Shown here in pieces: positions 49,702 to 60,815 of a stretch of 64,000 nucleotides of DNA. A program made the translations under genes and the position numbers. The notes under the pieces were generated by a model that worked only from the letters and a program-made list of their open reading frames with translations, had not been told where the DNA came from and ran no database searches. Source of the DNA: Cryptomeria japonica (Eukaryota; Streptophyta; Pinopsida; Cupressales; Cupressaceae); assembly GCF_030272615.1 (NCBI RefSeq), contig NC_081406.1:475312900-475376899 (forward strand), given 5' to 3'. Positions within the stretch are counted from its first letter, which is position 1, and each line of letters opens with the position of its first letter.

Positions 49702-50125
49702 CGTAGACACCTAAAATTGTCCCACGCCTACAAACACTAGTTTTACTTATTATTTCTCCTTATTAATTAATTAATTTTAATAATTAAATTAATTTAACTT
49801 TGTTCCTCTAATTTAACTTTGTTCCTCCACTTCAAATTTCAAATTTGAATTTACCTCCAACTTCATAATTAAATCAATTTCTATTTCTTCCCATAATTAA
49901 ATAATTATTCTAAATTATTTAATTAACTAATTATGTCCTCTCAATTAAATAATTTTATTTATTTATTTAATTTCCCTTACATGTCAAATTTTATTTTTTG
50001 AATATTGAATTCCCTCCAAATTAAGTGTAATGCTAATTTCATTCATTCTCCTACAACACATGTCAAAAATGGCTAACTGGCATTAACTCTTAGTTCCTCT
50101 AGTAACTCATCAATCATATTGATGT
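49702..50125 (+). mobile_element. LTR fragment of the second PMD-bearing Tat element
   Basis: It begins CGTAGACACCTAAAATTGTC, the equivalent of TGTAGACACC at 30176 with the first T mutated. It aligns with 30176-30610 through AT-rich tracts and the CTAACTGG phrase, then ends abruptly at a Copia remnant. Confidence 0.65.
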
Positions 50126-50129
50126 AATT

Positions 50130-50312
50130 CCCGGACCAAGCACATTGATGTTCAATATCATTTTATTAGAGATATGGTGGAAGAAGGTGGAGTGAAGTTG
50201 GTAAAGGTAGAGGCTTTGATGAATGTTGCATAATCATTAACTAAGGATGTGAGAACATAAAAGTTCATATGGTGTTTGGAGTCTATGGGTCTCCTAGCCC
50301 CTAGTAATTAAA
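50130..50312 (+). pseudogene. C-terminal RNase H remnant of another Copia pol
   Basis: The plus strand reads TKHIDVQYHFIRDMVEEG, then VKLVKVEALMNVA-stop-SLTKDV and KFIWCLESMGLLAPSN-stop. These are the standard last residues of Copia RNase H. Two stops interrupt it. Everything upstream is lost. Confidence 0.85.
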
Positions 50313-50318
50313 CAATAA

Positions 50319-51041
50319 TGTTGGAACACCTCTTGTTTCTCTTTCAAGGTGTTAGACAAGTGAGAGATTTTTAAATGGTGTCTCAACCTTGCAATAATAA
50401 AAAGGTTATTGTTGATACATGAGCAATGGGGGTTCAAGAGCTTGCCCTGACTATCGGGGGTTTGGGGTAGCACCCTCAACCACGAGGGTTTGGGGGTTGC
50501 CCCCCTGACTTGGAGGTTTCAAGGGATTCCCCCCTTGTCAGCCTCAGTCCCATGACCAGTTGAGGGTCCAAGGGGCAGTACGCCCCGACGGGGATTTCAC
50601 TTATAATTTATCATTGTAATTCTTGACCATTTATCATTAGGTTATAGATATAATAATAAATATTTTGAGCACTTTGTTTGCCCTAGAAGACAACCCTATA
50701 TTATTAGGTCATTGTATTATAGCTATGTAGTGTGATGTATTATCAAAGTATGATAACTATTGAGTTCTCTCTAGATCTCTATTGGTGATACTATTGTAGG
50801 AAGCTCACTCTACAAGTATATTGTAATTTGTTTTTTACTTCTAAATAATGTATTGGGTGGCTTTTGGAGTGTAAATTTTTTCACCGAAAGGGTATTCTTG
50901 ACGTAAATCATTATGTTGTGGTATGCATGTTATTTATGTTTATTTATGTAACTGTTGAAAAGATCTATAAAAGTTTTGCATTACCCTCCTCTCAAGGTTA
51001 GTGTAGGAATTTGTTTCACTACATAACTTCCTTACACAACA
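50319..51041 (+). mobile_element. Probable LTR of the Copia remnant
   Basis: It starts TGTTGGAACACC just after the RNase H stop and ends TTACACAACA at 51041, with matching TGTTG/CAACA ends. A GC-rich block at 50420-50595 has repeated GGGTTTGGGG-like units. No polypurine tract is clear, so the left edge is tentative. Confidence 0.55.
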
Positions 51042-52381
51042 GGACTTTGAAAATTATCATTGTAAGCATTACATGAATTCCAACCATCTATAATATAACA
51101 ATGATTCAATAGATTAATTTATCTTTTAATATTTTATTAAAAAATATTACATCAAAATTTATCAGTTCTTTGGTATTCACCAGTGGCAACCTCAATTACA
51201 TCCTGATCTTCTAATTATTACAATCATCTACAATTACAATAATAATTTATTAATTTTAAGAACCGTAAAAAACCAATAAAATTTTCTCTAAATACCATAT
51301 AAACATTACTAGTGATATTATTATTATGACTAGAACTCTCTCTAACATCATTATCAGCATCGACCAATGGAGTAACACCATCTTTAATTCAATAAAATTA
51401 ATTTAGTTAGTTTAGAGAAAAACTAAGAATCATTAAAAATATACTTATAATACTTAAATGTCAAAAGACATTGTAATAGATGGAAATTTAAGATTTCACA
51501 AGTTAAGCTTTCAAAACTAGGAAATGACCTAACTTTCACATACAACACATTAAAAGGAAAGTAAACATAAAAGATCCAACCTTAGTTCTATTAGAAATAG
51601 TGTTGAATAATATTGGAGACTATTCTTTTTGTTTGAGTTGAAGATGCAATTGACAAGATGTAAATTAATGGTCAAATATAGGATGAGAATGTACATCTAT
51701 GAACTTAGAATACAACAATTGATTGATAAACCAATAGAAATTCTACAATAGGTACAAAAATGGGTATGAAATTTGACTGTGCACCTATAACACTCATTTG
51801 GAGCGGAATCTGTTGGATCGGGATGCCCATAATGCCTTGGTCTTCCACCCCATAGTTGGTTTCTGGAAATCTATTTCTTGAGGCTTAACTAAGCTTCTTG
51901 CAAAATATGGAAGAAAAACTAAGGATAGGGGCACATCCAACGCCCTAGTCTAGATAAGAGCATCCCAAACACTCTCGTCCTAAAAAACCAGGTCCAAATT
52001 TTGAGAAGGGGTCTATATCAATCTACTGAAGGTCTCCCAAAATTTGTGTCTCTATCGACAACCTGTACCTACACATAAAAGGAGAGAAAGCATGTTGTGG
52101 ATAGGGGTTTGCCTAAGTCAAACCTTAGGTTTTGTTGGTTGAAAACTTTGTACACCTAGGAAGATGTGCAAAATTGTGGTTTCAACCATAGTGTGTGATT
52201 ATAAAACTCTCCTAATTTAGGGAAGGATCCCCCTCTACAACTACTAACACTAATATAATTTGGGTGGGATAACATCTTATTCTCTTTCTTCATAATAGGT
52301 GATATTCTTTCTCTTATTTTAGAAAAGAAGTTACAATAACAATAACAATAAATACAGAAATACAACTTTTTGTAGGATTTT
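51042..52381. other. Unassigned sequence before Copia 3
   Basis: No gene was recognised. 51770-52140 is a diverged copy of the repeat block at 25620-25980. Confidence 0.45.
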
Positions 52382-53893
52382 TGTTGGCATTTTGGCATTA
52401 AGTTGTCATTGATGTCAACCGGTATGATGGGTATTCACATGAATGTGAGTAGACAGAATGAAGGTTTACCAATAAGGCATAAACCAGTCTGAAGGATAAT
52501 TGCATGTTTATGGTGTAGAGGCAGAATATTAAATGTTGTCACAAACTACTGGAGGAGAAGATGTGTTATCAATATAGTGAGCACTACCGATTAGCAGAAG
52601 AAGAAGACCTTACTGGTAAAGGTGTGTACAAGTACGAGTTTGTTGAATGATCAAATTTGAACCGACTATGTGTCGGTAAGCAGAGTGATTGACCATGGTG
52701 ATGCCATGTGGAGCCAAGGTAGAAAATAGGCAGAGGTTGGTAAAACCATCATCGACACGGTTGGTGGAACTGTCTGTCGATATAAATGAAATAGCCACAA
52801 ATCACGAGATAGTATCTGACCATTGTAGCTCGAGGAAGAAACAATAATAGAGGAAGATCAGGAAGTAGTTGGTGCCTGGATCAATGCAAAGGAAATCCAA
52901 CTCAAGAAGACCTCGAAAAGGAAAAAGATGAAGGGCTTTATGTGTCAATGGATTTCAAGGCAGGAGATATTATTTGAGATTGCTATTTTCAGAAAATATG
53001 CTTTGGATAATGGGAATCATGTGCATATGCATCCTTGAAGGACAAGTGATCGATCCAAGACAAGCTGGATCGGATCTCATGAAGATTGTGTCGGGAATAG
53101 GAAACCCTAACCACTCTAAAGTTTGAATTGCTTTCTAGCAGGAAATCACGGGATAAAAGAGGAGAGCTCGAAATAGAGTATGTTGATGTTGCTGAGAAGA
53201 GGAAGAGAAAAGAGAGAGAGTTAGAAAAAGAGAAGAATTTTTTTTTAGCTTCAAAAATTGTTGCAGTGTATGTGAGCAAGCATACCAATGAGAGGATTCT
53301 ACGCATAACCATAGTTTTGCATTTAGGCCCAACGGGCAAGGTGTGGCAGAGCAGGCAGCACCCAAGTGTGATACAGAGTGTTGAAATACTGTGTGAGAAA
53401 GGGAGAAAAAGATAACAGAAGCTGAGAATCATAGAAAGTAATCTCACAACCGATAGTGTGAGATTCAGTGGAGGAGAAAAGACTATCAACCAGCAGTGAG
53501 TTATCTGATTGAAGAGTTGCAAAATTCATTTGTAACAAGAAGCCTTAATTGTATTCAATTAGTATTTCAAAATTAATCACCAAGTTGAAGCATGGTTTAG
53601 GGGTTGGTGCCTTAAAATATTTGTAATATAGTGCTTTACCTGTGAGGTTGGATTGGAGCAGTAGTCTCCAACAGTTTTTCTCACTGAGGTTTTTCCCATA
53701 TTGGGTTTTCCTCATATACATAGTGTTGTGAGTTGCATTTGTGTGTTTGATCTCTTTAGTTTTCCTTCTTACTTTACAGGTCTGATTGCTTAGAGATTGA
53801 GTGGTTAACTAGCATTCAGAAAGTTGATTTGAAAGTCGAAAAGATTCAAGAACCGCTGATTCACCCCCTCTCACTAGTAATATGTGTTCAACA
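52382..53893 (+). mobile_element. 5' LTR of Copia 3
   Basis: It starts TGTTGGCATTTTGGC and ends GTGTTCAACA directly before the PBS. It carries AGGTTTTTCCCA...GGGTTTTCCTC near 53690-53715 and a CTGATTCACCCCCTCTCA tail. Both are shared with the LTRs of Copia 1 and 2. Its partner LTR is beyond the window. Confidence 0.85.
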
Positions 53894-53895
53894 AT

Positions 53896-53908
53896 TGGTA
53901 TCAGAGCC
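53896..53908 (+). other. PBS of Copia 3, tRNA-iMet type
   Basis: TGGTATCAGAGCC lies two bases after the LTR end. Confidence 0.93.
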
Positions 53909-53959
53909 TAGGTTCTTGGTTATCTTTAAACCTTGGGTAGATTCTAGACTTTGAACACA

Positions 53960-54222
53960 ATGGCAAGAAATGTGTCTGCTTCCTCTAAAGCCCCCATGTT
54001 TGATGAATCTAACTATGCCTTCTGGAGCAGAAGAATGGAGACCTATATTTCCTCTCTAGGTTTTAATGTATGGATGTCCATCAAGAATGTTTATGTTGTC
54101 CCTAGTGTTCCTCCCACTGACCCAGATGCCAAAAAGGAGTATGAGAACAATGCCAAGGCCAAACATGCTATCTTGAGCAGGTTGTCTGATAATGAGTTTG
54201 TAAAAGCCATGCACTGTGTATC
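53960..54222 (+). pseudogene. Copia 3 gag, N-terminal part, interrupted by Copia 2
   Basis: ATG at 53960 opens MARNVSASSKAPMFDESNYA, followed by FWSRRMETYISSLG, the usual start of plant Copia gag. The frame runs intact to HCVS at 54222, where Copia 2 is inserted, and resumes in the same frame at 60821 (AKETWDKL). Any protein made from this copy would be truncated. Confidence 0.88.
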
Positions 54223-55007
54223 TGTTAGGAATCCCCCAGATACTGAGAGGGGGGGTGAATCAGTATCTAACTGGTGAATAGAATTTCTTAACTTAAAACA
54301 TGTAGAACATATGATAATAGTGTACCGGTATGCAAGAAATAATGTAATAAATAGAATTAAGAACATCCACATGAAAAGCACACCATAACACAAGGATTTA
54401 ACGAGGAAACTCGGTGTGGGAAAAACCTCGATGGGATTTGTGACCCACAATATTCACTCACTAGCCAATAAGAGAATATTACTTACAATAGGGGCCTGCA
54501 CATGCAGGAAGGCCAACTGCCTAGAGCTCACTGCTCAATGGGAAGTCTCACTAACTTACAATGAGGATTATACAAATCCAATATCTTGTACTGCTTTATA
54601 ATAGCATCTATAATGCTTGATCCAGTACCGGTTGTTGCTCTACTTCTTACATAAACCCTTAGCCTATATTTCACATAATAGGTCTACCTAATATTTTTCT
54701 TTAATGCTTCCTTACTCATTCCAAAATGTCTACAATGATCTCTTTTATATATAAGAGTCATTTTACAATATGCCAAGTCGGCTTACAAAATAATAAACAA
54801 AATATAATATAACAAAATCTTGTCGGCCTCTGTGCCGGTATACTTCTTTTCTTTGTGTCGGTGTCGGTTTCCTAAGTGCTAGTCTAGAGTGTGATCTGTT
54901 GATGCCGGTATAATGCCTTTGTCGGTGCCATAGGATTGCAAGGTTACCATCAATGACAAAACCTTCAATCACATACAATGTCTCATTGGAGTGTGCATAT
55001 GCCAACA
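54223..55007 (-). repeat. 3' LTR of Copia 2
   Basis: It runs from TGTTAGGAATC to ATGCCAACA and matches 60030-60815 closely. CCTGCACATGCAGG is at 54495-54508. Confidence 0.95.
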
Positions 55008-55021
55008 ATCTCCCCCTTTGG
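55008..55021 (-). other. PPT of Copia 2
   Basis: CCAAAGGGGGAGAT on the minus strand abuts the 3' LTR. Confidence 0.92.
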
Positions 55022-55340
55022 CATTGATGGCAACACTCATGAGAAATTTCAAAAGTGTATCCAAAAATGTGAAGTCCAAAAATGTTACCAAAAATGTGTG
55101 TGCTCCCCCTGAGCATATGATTCCTGTGATATTGAATTTTCTTATCCCACTACTCCCCCTTTGGCATCAATGACAAAGGTTGTCAAGATGTCAGTAGAGT
55201 TTGTAGTTTCAACCTTGTAACTGGGTGGTTACAATTTGAAAAAGATCTCCCAAAATCAAGTTTATACTATCCATAAACTTCTTGCTATCCTTTATTGTTG
55301 TCTTTGTTCTCTTCACTGTACCAGTGAGATGCTGTAAATG

Positions 55341-58300
55341 CTATGTCGGTGTTTTTTGTCCTTGTATTAGTGCCTCAGATACTTCCTTCCGCAATGATTC
55401 TAGATAGTCCAATCTTGGACTCAGTTTTAATCTCAGATGCTTTTCCTTATTCACAACTCTCTCTTTGTCTCTTTCCAATTTAAGTAATTCTTCTTCAAAA
55501 TTTGTTATCTTCTCCTCAAAAATTGATAGTGTATCAGGTGAGTTAACAAAATTATCTGCAAGTTTATTGATCTCATCATGTACCTTGCTCATCTTTTTGT
55601 TGATATCTACAGTCAAAAAGTTTGTTTTATAGGTGTCTTTGTACAAAGTTTTGTACTCTTTCAATAAATTACACAATTCCGGTAGAAGTGTGTCAAAATC
55701 TTTGTTACACTTCTATATTTGCTCATCAAAGAATTTCTACTTTATCCTTCAATGACTCTTCCTTTATTTTCTCAATGTTTTATGTGATATATTTACACAG
55801 TGTATCAAGTTGTCCTAAAGAATCTTTATTGTCTATATTATAGTTAGGAGCAATTACCTTCAAAATTGGTATGGTATCATCAATTTCTTTGTAAGCTTGT
55901 GAGCTGCAATCTATTATCTTTTTTATTGAATCTAATAGTACCTCAGTCACATTAGTTGATTTGTAGCCCGATGATGAACCAACATTCTGAGTACCAGTGG
56001 AAATAACCAAGCTTGTATTGACCTCTAGTAGGTTTGTTTGTGTTTGCATTTCTTTAAGCAATGGTTTTTCTAATTCTCCAGTTGTCGGTGGCACTGTTTC
56101 CTTATGTTCCTATTCCTATTGTTGTTGTTCCTATTCCGGTGCCTTTTGCTTTGTTTGTTGCATTGTCTCAGTCTGAGTCTCTACCTTTTGCTCATTGTCT
56201 TCTGTTGGTTTCTCTAGTGTGTTTTTAGTTTGCTCAGCTACCGGAGGCTCACTAGCCATGTCAGTCTTATCAGTTGTATCTTTGTCTACCACTATGTTGA
56301 TCTTTTGAGTATCAACATCCATAGTATATAAGACTTTAGGATTAGGATTACCATCCTCTACATCCATACTCTCAGCTGCCGGTTGATCGTCTGTAGCTAT
56401 TGTTTTTACCGGTGGAGCAATCAAAGGAGGTGGGGGTAAGTTGTCTCTAACCTTGATACTAGTTGGTCCACCAACTTTACCTTTATCCTTGTCTCTATCT
56501 TTCTGATAAACTTTTAAAGGTTTGTGACTCATGTATTCTTCTTGTTTTTCTTTTTCAACTAGGAATATATCCCATCCATTTTCTGTCTCCTCAGTCACCT
56601 CATTAATTCTTCCAACCATTAAAGCAATGTGCCGATGTGCAGTAGAAAACACTGACCGGTTGGCTTGAGCAATTAGGTCATCAATTTCCTTGGGTGAGTT
56701 TACCGGATATACAACAAGTAGCTTTTCAATCTTTATCTTCTTGTCCAGTTCTACTACTGCTTGTCTTCTTGCTTCTAGTCTATTAAATAGTTCATCTGGA
56801 ATTTCATTTACTACTTCCATAAAAATTTCTTATACATAACCATATGCAATATAACACTATTTTCAACTTGTTCTTTTTCATCAGCTGTTAAAGTGTCATA
56901 TATTTTCTCTATATTCTTCAATTTATCTTCCTCTGTAATTTCATTCAGCAGTATATCAAGAGGGGCCAAGTCTTTGTTTGTCCTCTTCTTCTTTTTGGGT
57001 GTAAGTTTCTTCTTCTTAGGTGTAGCCTTTCTTATTGGAGATCTCACTTCTTGTTTTTTTTGTCTTTTCCTCCTGAGTGAGGGTGTGGTTGCTGGTGAGG
57101 GATCTCTTTTCCTTACAACTCTTTTGAAAGTTGCAAGCATGTCACTCTCCGAAGAAGTACCTACCAGTGATAGGTGAGTTTCAGGTTGTGGAGCTGCTAA
57201 CTCATCCTCTGTTATACCGGTTTTCTTCAACACATCTTCTTTGATGGCTTTTGCTTGTCTGGAACCTTTCCTTACAACTGCCTCAACCTTTTTCACTCTT
57301 TTCTTTGATTGTATTTGGCTTTCAATAGTTTTTGCACTACCAAATATTATTTCCTTAGGTTCTCTGGGGGCTTCTAGAAGTGCTTTAGCATATGTTTCAA
57401 TTATATGATCATCTATTTCATAGCCCATCTTGGTTACCCAAACTGTCCTAGGGATCACTGCTTCCATCCAGATTTCATCCTTCTTGATTACAAAGCATAT
57501 TTCATCTTTGTATTTGTCGACAATCTTTTGTGATAACCTGATTCTTTTCTTCATTTTGGCCCTTAATGCTTGAAAGAAGTCATGAATATTGTTTTCCTTG
57601 TTTTCTCCCATGTTATTGAATAGTTATGTTAACTATTTGCCTACTGGTATATCATATCCAAGTTCTTTGTAGCCTATACCGGGAACCTGTTTGGTTATGT
57701 GTAGCATCAGACATACTAACAGATTTCCAAACCTGAAAGTTCCTTTCTTGTCCTTCTTAATCTTTCCAAGGTTGTCAATTAATTCATCCTTTAACCACTC
57801 ACATATATCAATCTTTGCATTGTCTGTGACCATATCATAAGGACTCTTAATGCATAAACTTGAAACTGAATTGAGTCTATTTGCATGAGTAGCTTTATAC
57901 CCTAATATCATGCTGATAAATCTCACATTAATGTCTGTTACATCATTAACTCTTAGGGACCTCTTGTCGAATGTTGCACCAGTTAGGTTTGTAACTGGGT
58001 CATTGGATACCTTCTTGGTTTTATCTGGCCTTTTACTGGTGGTTGATAACCCTGTGATAGCTTTCACAGCTTCCTTAGTGATTTTGTGGATTGCATCTAA
58101 CCAGAAAAATTTGCCATGTACCCTACTTAAGACTATCCTAATCACATCCTTGGGGAATTCAGGGATGCTAAGGATCTCTGTAAATCCTAGGGTTTCAATG
58201 ATCTTGTGTTCATCTTTTACATTGCTGATTTTATCACATATCATAGTTTTAAACATGGTTTTAATCTCTTCATCTCCTAGTTCCTCAATGTTGCAGTGGA

Positions 58301-58475
58301 TGTACATTCTGGGGTCTTCAGCATAAACAACTCCCTTGGGAATTTGAGAAAAATCACCTAAGGTATCATCTTTCTTAGCTACCTTGGGAACTAACTAAAA
58401 TACAGGCCTAGGTCTTTTTATTACTTCGACAACATTAGGGTTTGCTATATATTCAATTGCAGAGGTGGATGCCAT
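55341..58475 (-). pseudogene. Long non-pol frame of Copia 2
   Basis: ATG at 58473-58475 (MASTSAIEYIANP) begins a frame that reads IKRPRPVF then a stop. It continues YAEDPRMYIHCNIEELG, IPEFPKDVIR, RVHGKFFWLD, RPDKTKK, ILGYKATHANRLNS and DICEWLKDELIDNLG to 57633. After a frameshift, 57611-56811 carries a basic nuclear-localisation-like block (KKKKLTPKKKKRTNKD). 56820-56131 has ELDKKIKIEKLLVVYPVNS and a Thr/Glu-rich tail. 56094-55341 is coiled coil ending EALIQGQKTPT. The total is about 1,040 residues. It is homologous throughout to 46931-43678. The function is unknown and no catalytic motif was seen. Only a handful of breaks separate long open runs, so decay is fairly recent. Confidence 0.78.
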
Positions 58476-58778
58476 GATAAAATACCTTTTACTGCCTTTA
58501 GGATGGATGATTTCTTGGAGTGTTCTTTCTTCTTGCTTGAAATTCCTTAGCTCAAAATCTTCGCGCTCTTCGTAGGTTTGAAATCTCGGTGAAATGAAAT
58601 GGATCCAAAACCTCAATTTTATAGTGTCTTTTCACCATCTACCATATGAAATGCATGTCGGTTAAGTGTTCACTTAACATTGTTTGCTGATAAGAAGTAA
58701 TTCCCAACTTCTTATCTCTAACTAAGGGAATAATAGCATATGTGTCATTAGATTACCAAACCCTCAAGGAAACTTTCT

Positions 58779-59958
58779 TCAATTAGATGAAGAACTTCCT
58801 GTCAATGGAGCACTGCTCTGTCCTGCTAGTGAAGCATCACTTTGTCCTATTGGTGGAGTATCACTTTGTCCTGCTGGTGGAGTATCACTCTGTCCTACCG
58901 GTGGAGGGGTATTCCCAATATTTAGATCAGCTTTTCTAATCCATTGTTTTGAGAATTCTTGCTTAACCTCTTCAACTTTTTCTTTACCTTTCAAGCTAGA
59001 ACTTTTATTGTCTACCGATGTTCCTTTACTTCTACAGAATTTAGCAATATGCCCAATCTTGTTACATGCATAACAAGTTACATTATTCTTCTGAATAGCT
59101 TTCCCATAACCTATGCTGGTTTGTGTTCTGCATTGATTAGATAAATGTCCAAATCTTCCACAAACATAACATCTCACATTCATTCTACAGTTTTCAGAGT
59201 TGTGACCAACTTTATTGCATTTTGAACATTGACCGGTGGGTGTGTTGATATTCTGATAATTTCTAGATCTACATTCATTTTCTCTATGACCATACTTATT
59301 ACAGTTAAAGCATTTTCAATTGAATTTATAAGCATTAGGTTGTCTTACCGGTTTGCTATGATCCTGAGTATTTGCAGTACCAAAGCTTTCACCAACTTCA
59401 AAGCCAATTCCAAAAGTGTCAACTTTAGGTTTTTGATTCTTCAGCAAGGTGCCAAGTTCCTCTGAGCTTTTCTTGAATTTTTCTGTGTTGATTTGCAGTT
59501 TCTAGTTCTCTTTCTAAGACTTCTTTTTGTCTCATCAGTTCATTTGAGTCATTCTGAGTATGCATTAGATCTGTCTTCAACATGTCATTTTCATAGCTAA
59601 GTCTTGTGTTCTCATTTGCTGCATCACCTAGTCTTCTGGTCAATTCTTCTTCATTCTTCTTCCTATCCTCAATCTCTTTGCAAAATCTCATAGTCATATC
59701 CTGCATCTCATTCTTTGTTGTCATGTTCTCTTGTTTCAGCTTGCTTATCATATCATTAAGTGATTCCTTTTCATCATTCTCATTTTGCAATTTTTCACAA
59801 AGTTCTCTTCTCTTATTTCTTGCAACAGTAAAATTTTCTTGAAGTGACTAAATAATATCCCGAGCTACCCTTAAATCATCTTCTAGTTTGATATTTTTCA
59901 ATTTCTCTGCATCATAGTCTATAAGAGCCCCTTCAAGTTGCTTCATCAGATTTTCCAT
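58779..59958 (-). pseudogene. Gag-like coiled coil and four zinc knuckles of Copia 2
   Basis: ATG at 59956-59958 (MENLMKQLEGALIDYDAEKL) opens a coiled coil (to about 59425) with one early stop. Four CCHC knuckles follow: CFNCNKYGHRENEC (about 59300), CSKCNKVGHNSENC, CYVCGRFGHLSNQC and CYACNKIGHIAKFC. All four match C-x2-C-x4-H-x4-C. The tail has five GQSD/GQSS repeats and ends SSSSN at 58779. Breaks are one stop near each end of the coiled coil and a TGA just before knuckle 1. Confidence 0.85.
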
Positions 59959-60015
59959 CTTTACCAGTGTCAAGATCTTCCTCAAGTTGTTAGGCTTCTA
60001 AAAATAGAGGACCAA

Positions 60016-60028
60016 GCTCTAATACCAA
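60016..60028 (-). other. PBS of Copia 2, one mismatch
   Basis: The minus strand reads TTGGTATTAGAGC. The usual C after TTGGTAT is T here, probably another deamination. Confidence 0.88.
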
Positions 60029-60029
60029 T

Positions 60030-60815
60030 TGTTAGGAATCCCATAGATACTGAGAGGGGGGGGTGAATCAGTATCTAACAGGTGAATAGAATTTCTTAAC
60101 TTAAAACATGCAGAACATATTATAACAGTGTATTGGTATGCAAGAAATAATGTAATAAATAGAATTAAGAACATCCACATGAAAAGCACACCATAACACA
60201 AGGATTTAATGAGGAAACTCGGTGTGGGAAAAACCTCGGTGGGATTTGTGACCCACAATATTCACTCACTAGCCAATAAGAGAATATTACTTACAATAGG
60301 GGCCTGCACATGCAGGAAGGCCAACTGCCTAGAGCTCACTGCTCAATGGGAAGTCTCACTAACTTACAATGAGGATTATACAAATCCAATATCTTGTACT
60401 GCTTTGCAATAGCATCTATAATGCCTAATCCAGTACCGGTTGCTGCTCTGCTTCTTACATAAACCCTTAGCCTATATTTTGCATAATAGGTCTGCCTAAT
60501 ATTTTTCCTTAATGCTTCCTTACTCATTCCAAAATGTCTACAATGATCTCTTTTATATATAAGAGTCATTTTACAATATGCCAAGTCGACTTACAAAATA
60601 ATAAACAAAATATAATATAACAAAATCTTGTCGGCCTCTGTGCCGATATACTTCTTTTCTTTGTGTCGGTGCCGGTGTTTTGAGTGCCAGTGTAGAGTGT
60701 GATCTGCTGATGCCGGTATAATGCCTTTGTCGGTGCCATAGGATTGCAAGGTTACCATCAATGACAAAACCTTCAATCACATACAATGTCTCATTGGAGT
60801 GTGCATATGCCAACA
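60030..60815 (-). repeat. 5' LTR of Copia 2
   Basis: It matches 54223-55007 with few substitutions. CCTGCACATGCAGG is at 60303-60316. Confidence 0.95.

Larger units (their letters stand above)
54223..60815 (-). mobile_element. Copia 2: non-autonomous Copia-type LTR element inside Copia 3 gag
   Basis: LTRs 54223-55007 and 60030-60815, PPT 55008-55021 and PBS 60016-60028 are readable. GTATC at 54218-54222 and 60816-60820 is a perfect 5-base target duplication. The interior mirrors Copia 1: gag-like knuckle frame, then a long non-pol frame, no protease, integrase or RT. Confidence 0.95.

Noticed and set aside
55341-58475. Assigning the Copia 1/2 long frame to PMD or the plant transposon protein family
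   Set aside because: General features (an N-terminal region with WLD...ITGL and a CEWLKDEL helix) are suggestive, but I could not match diagnostic motifs. It is left as unknown.
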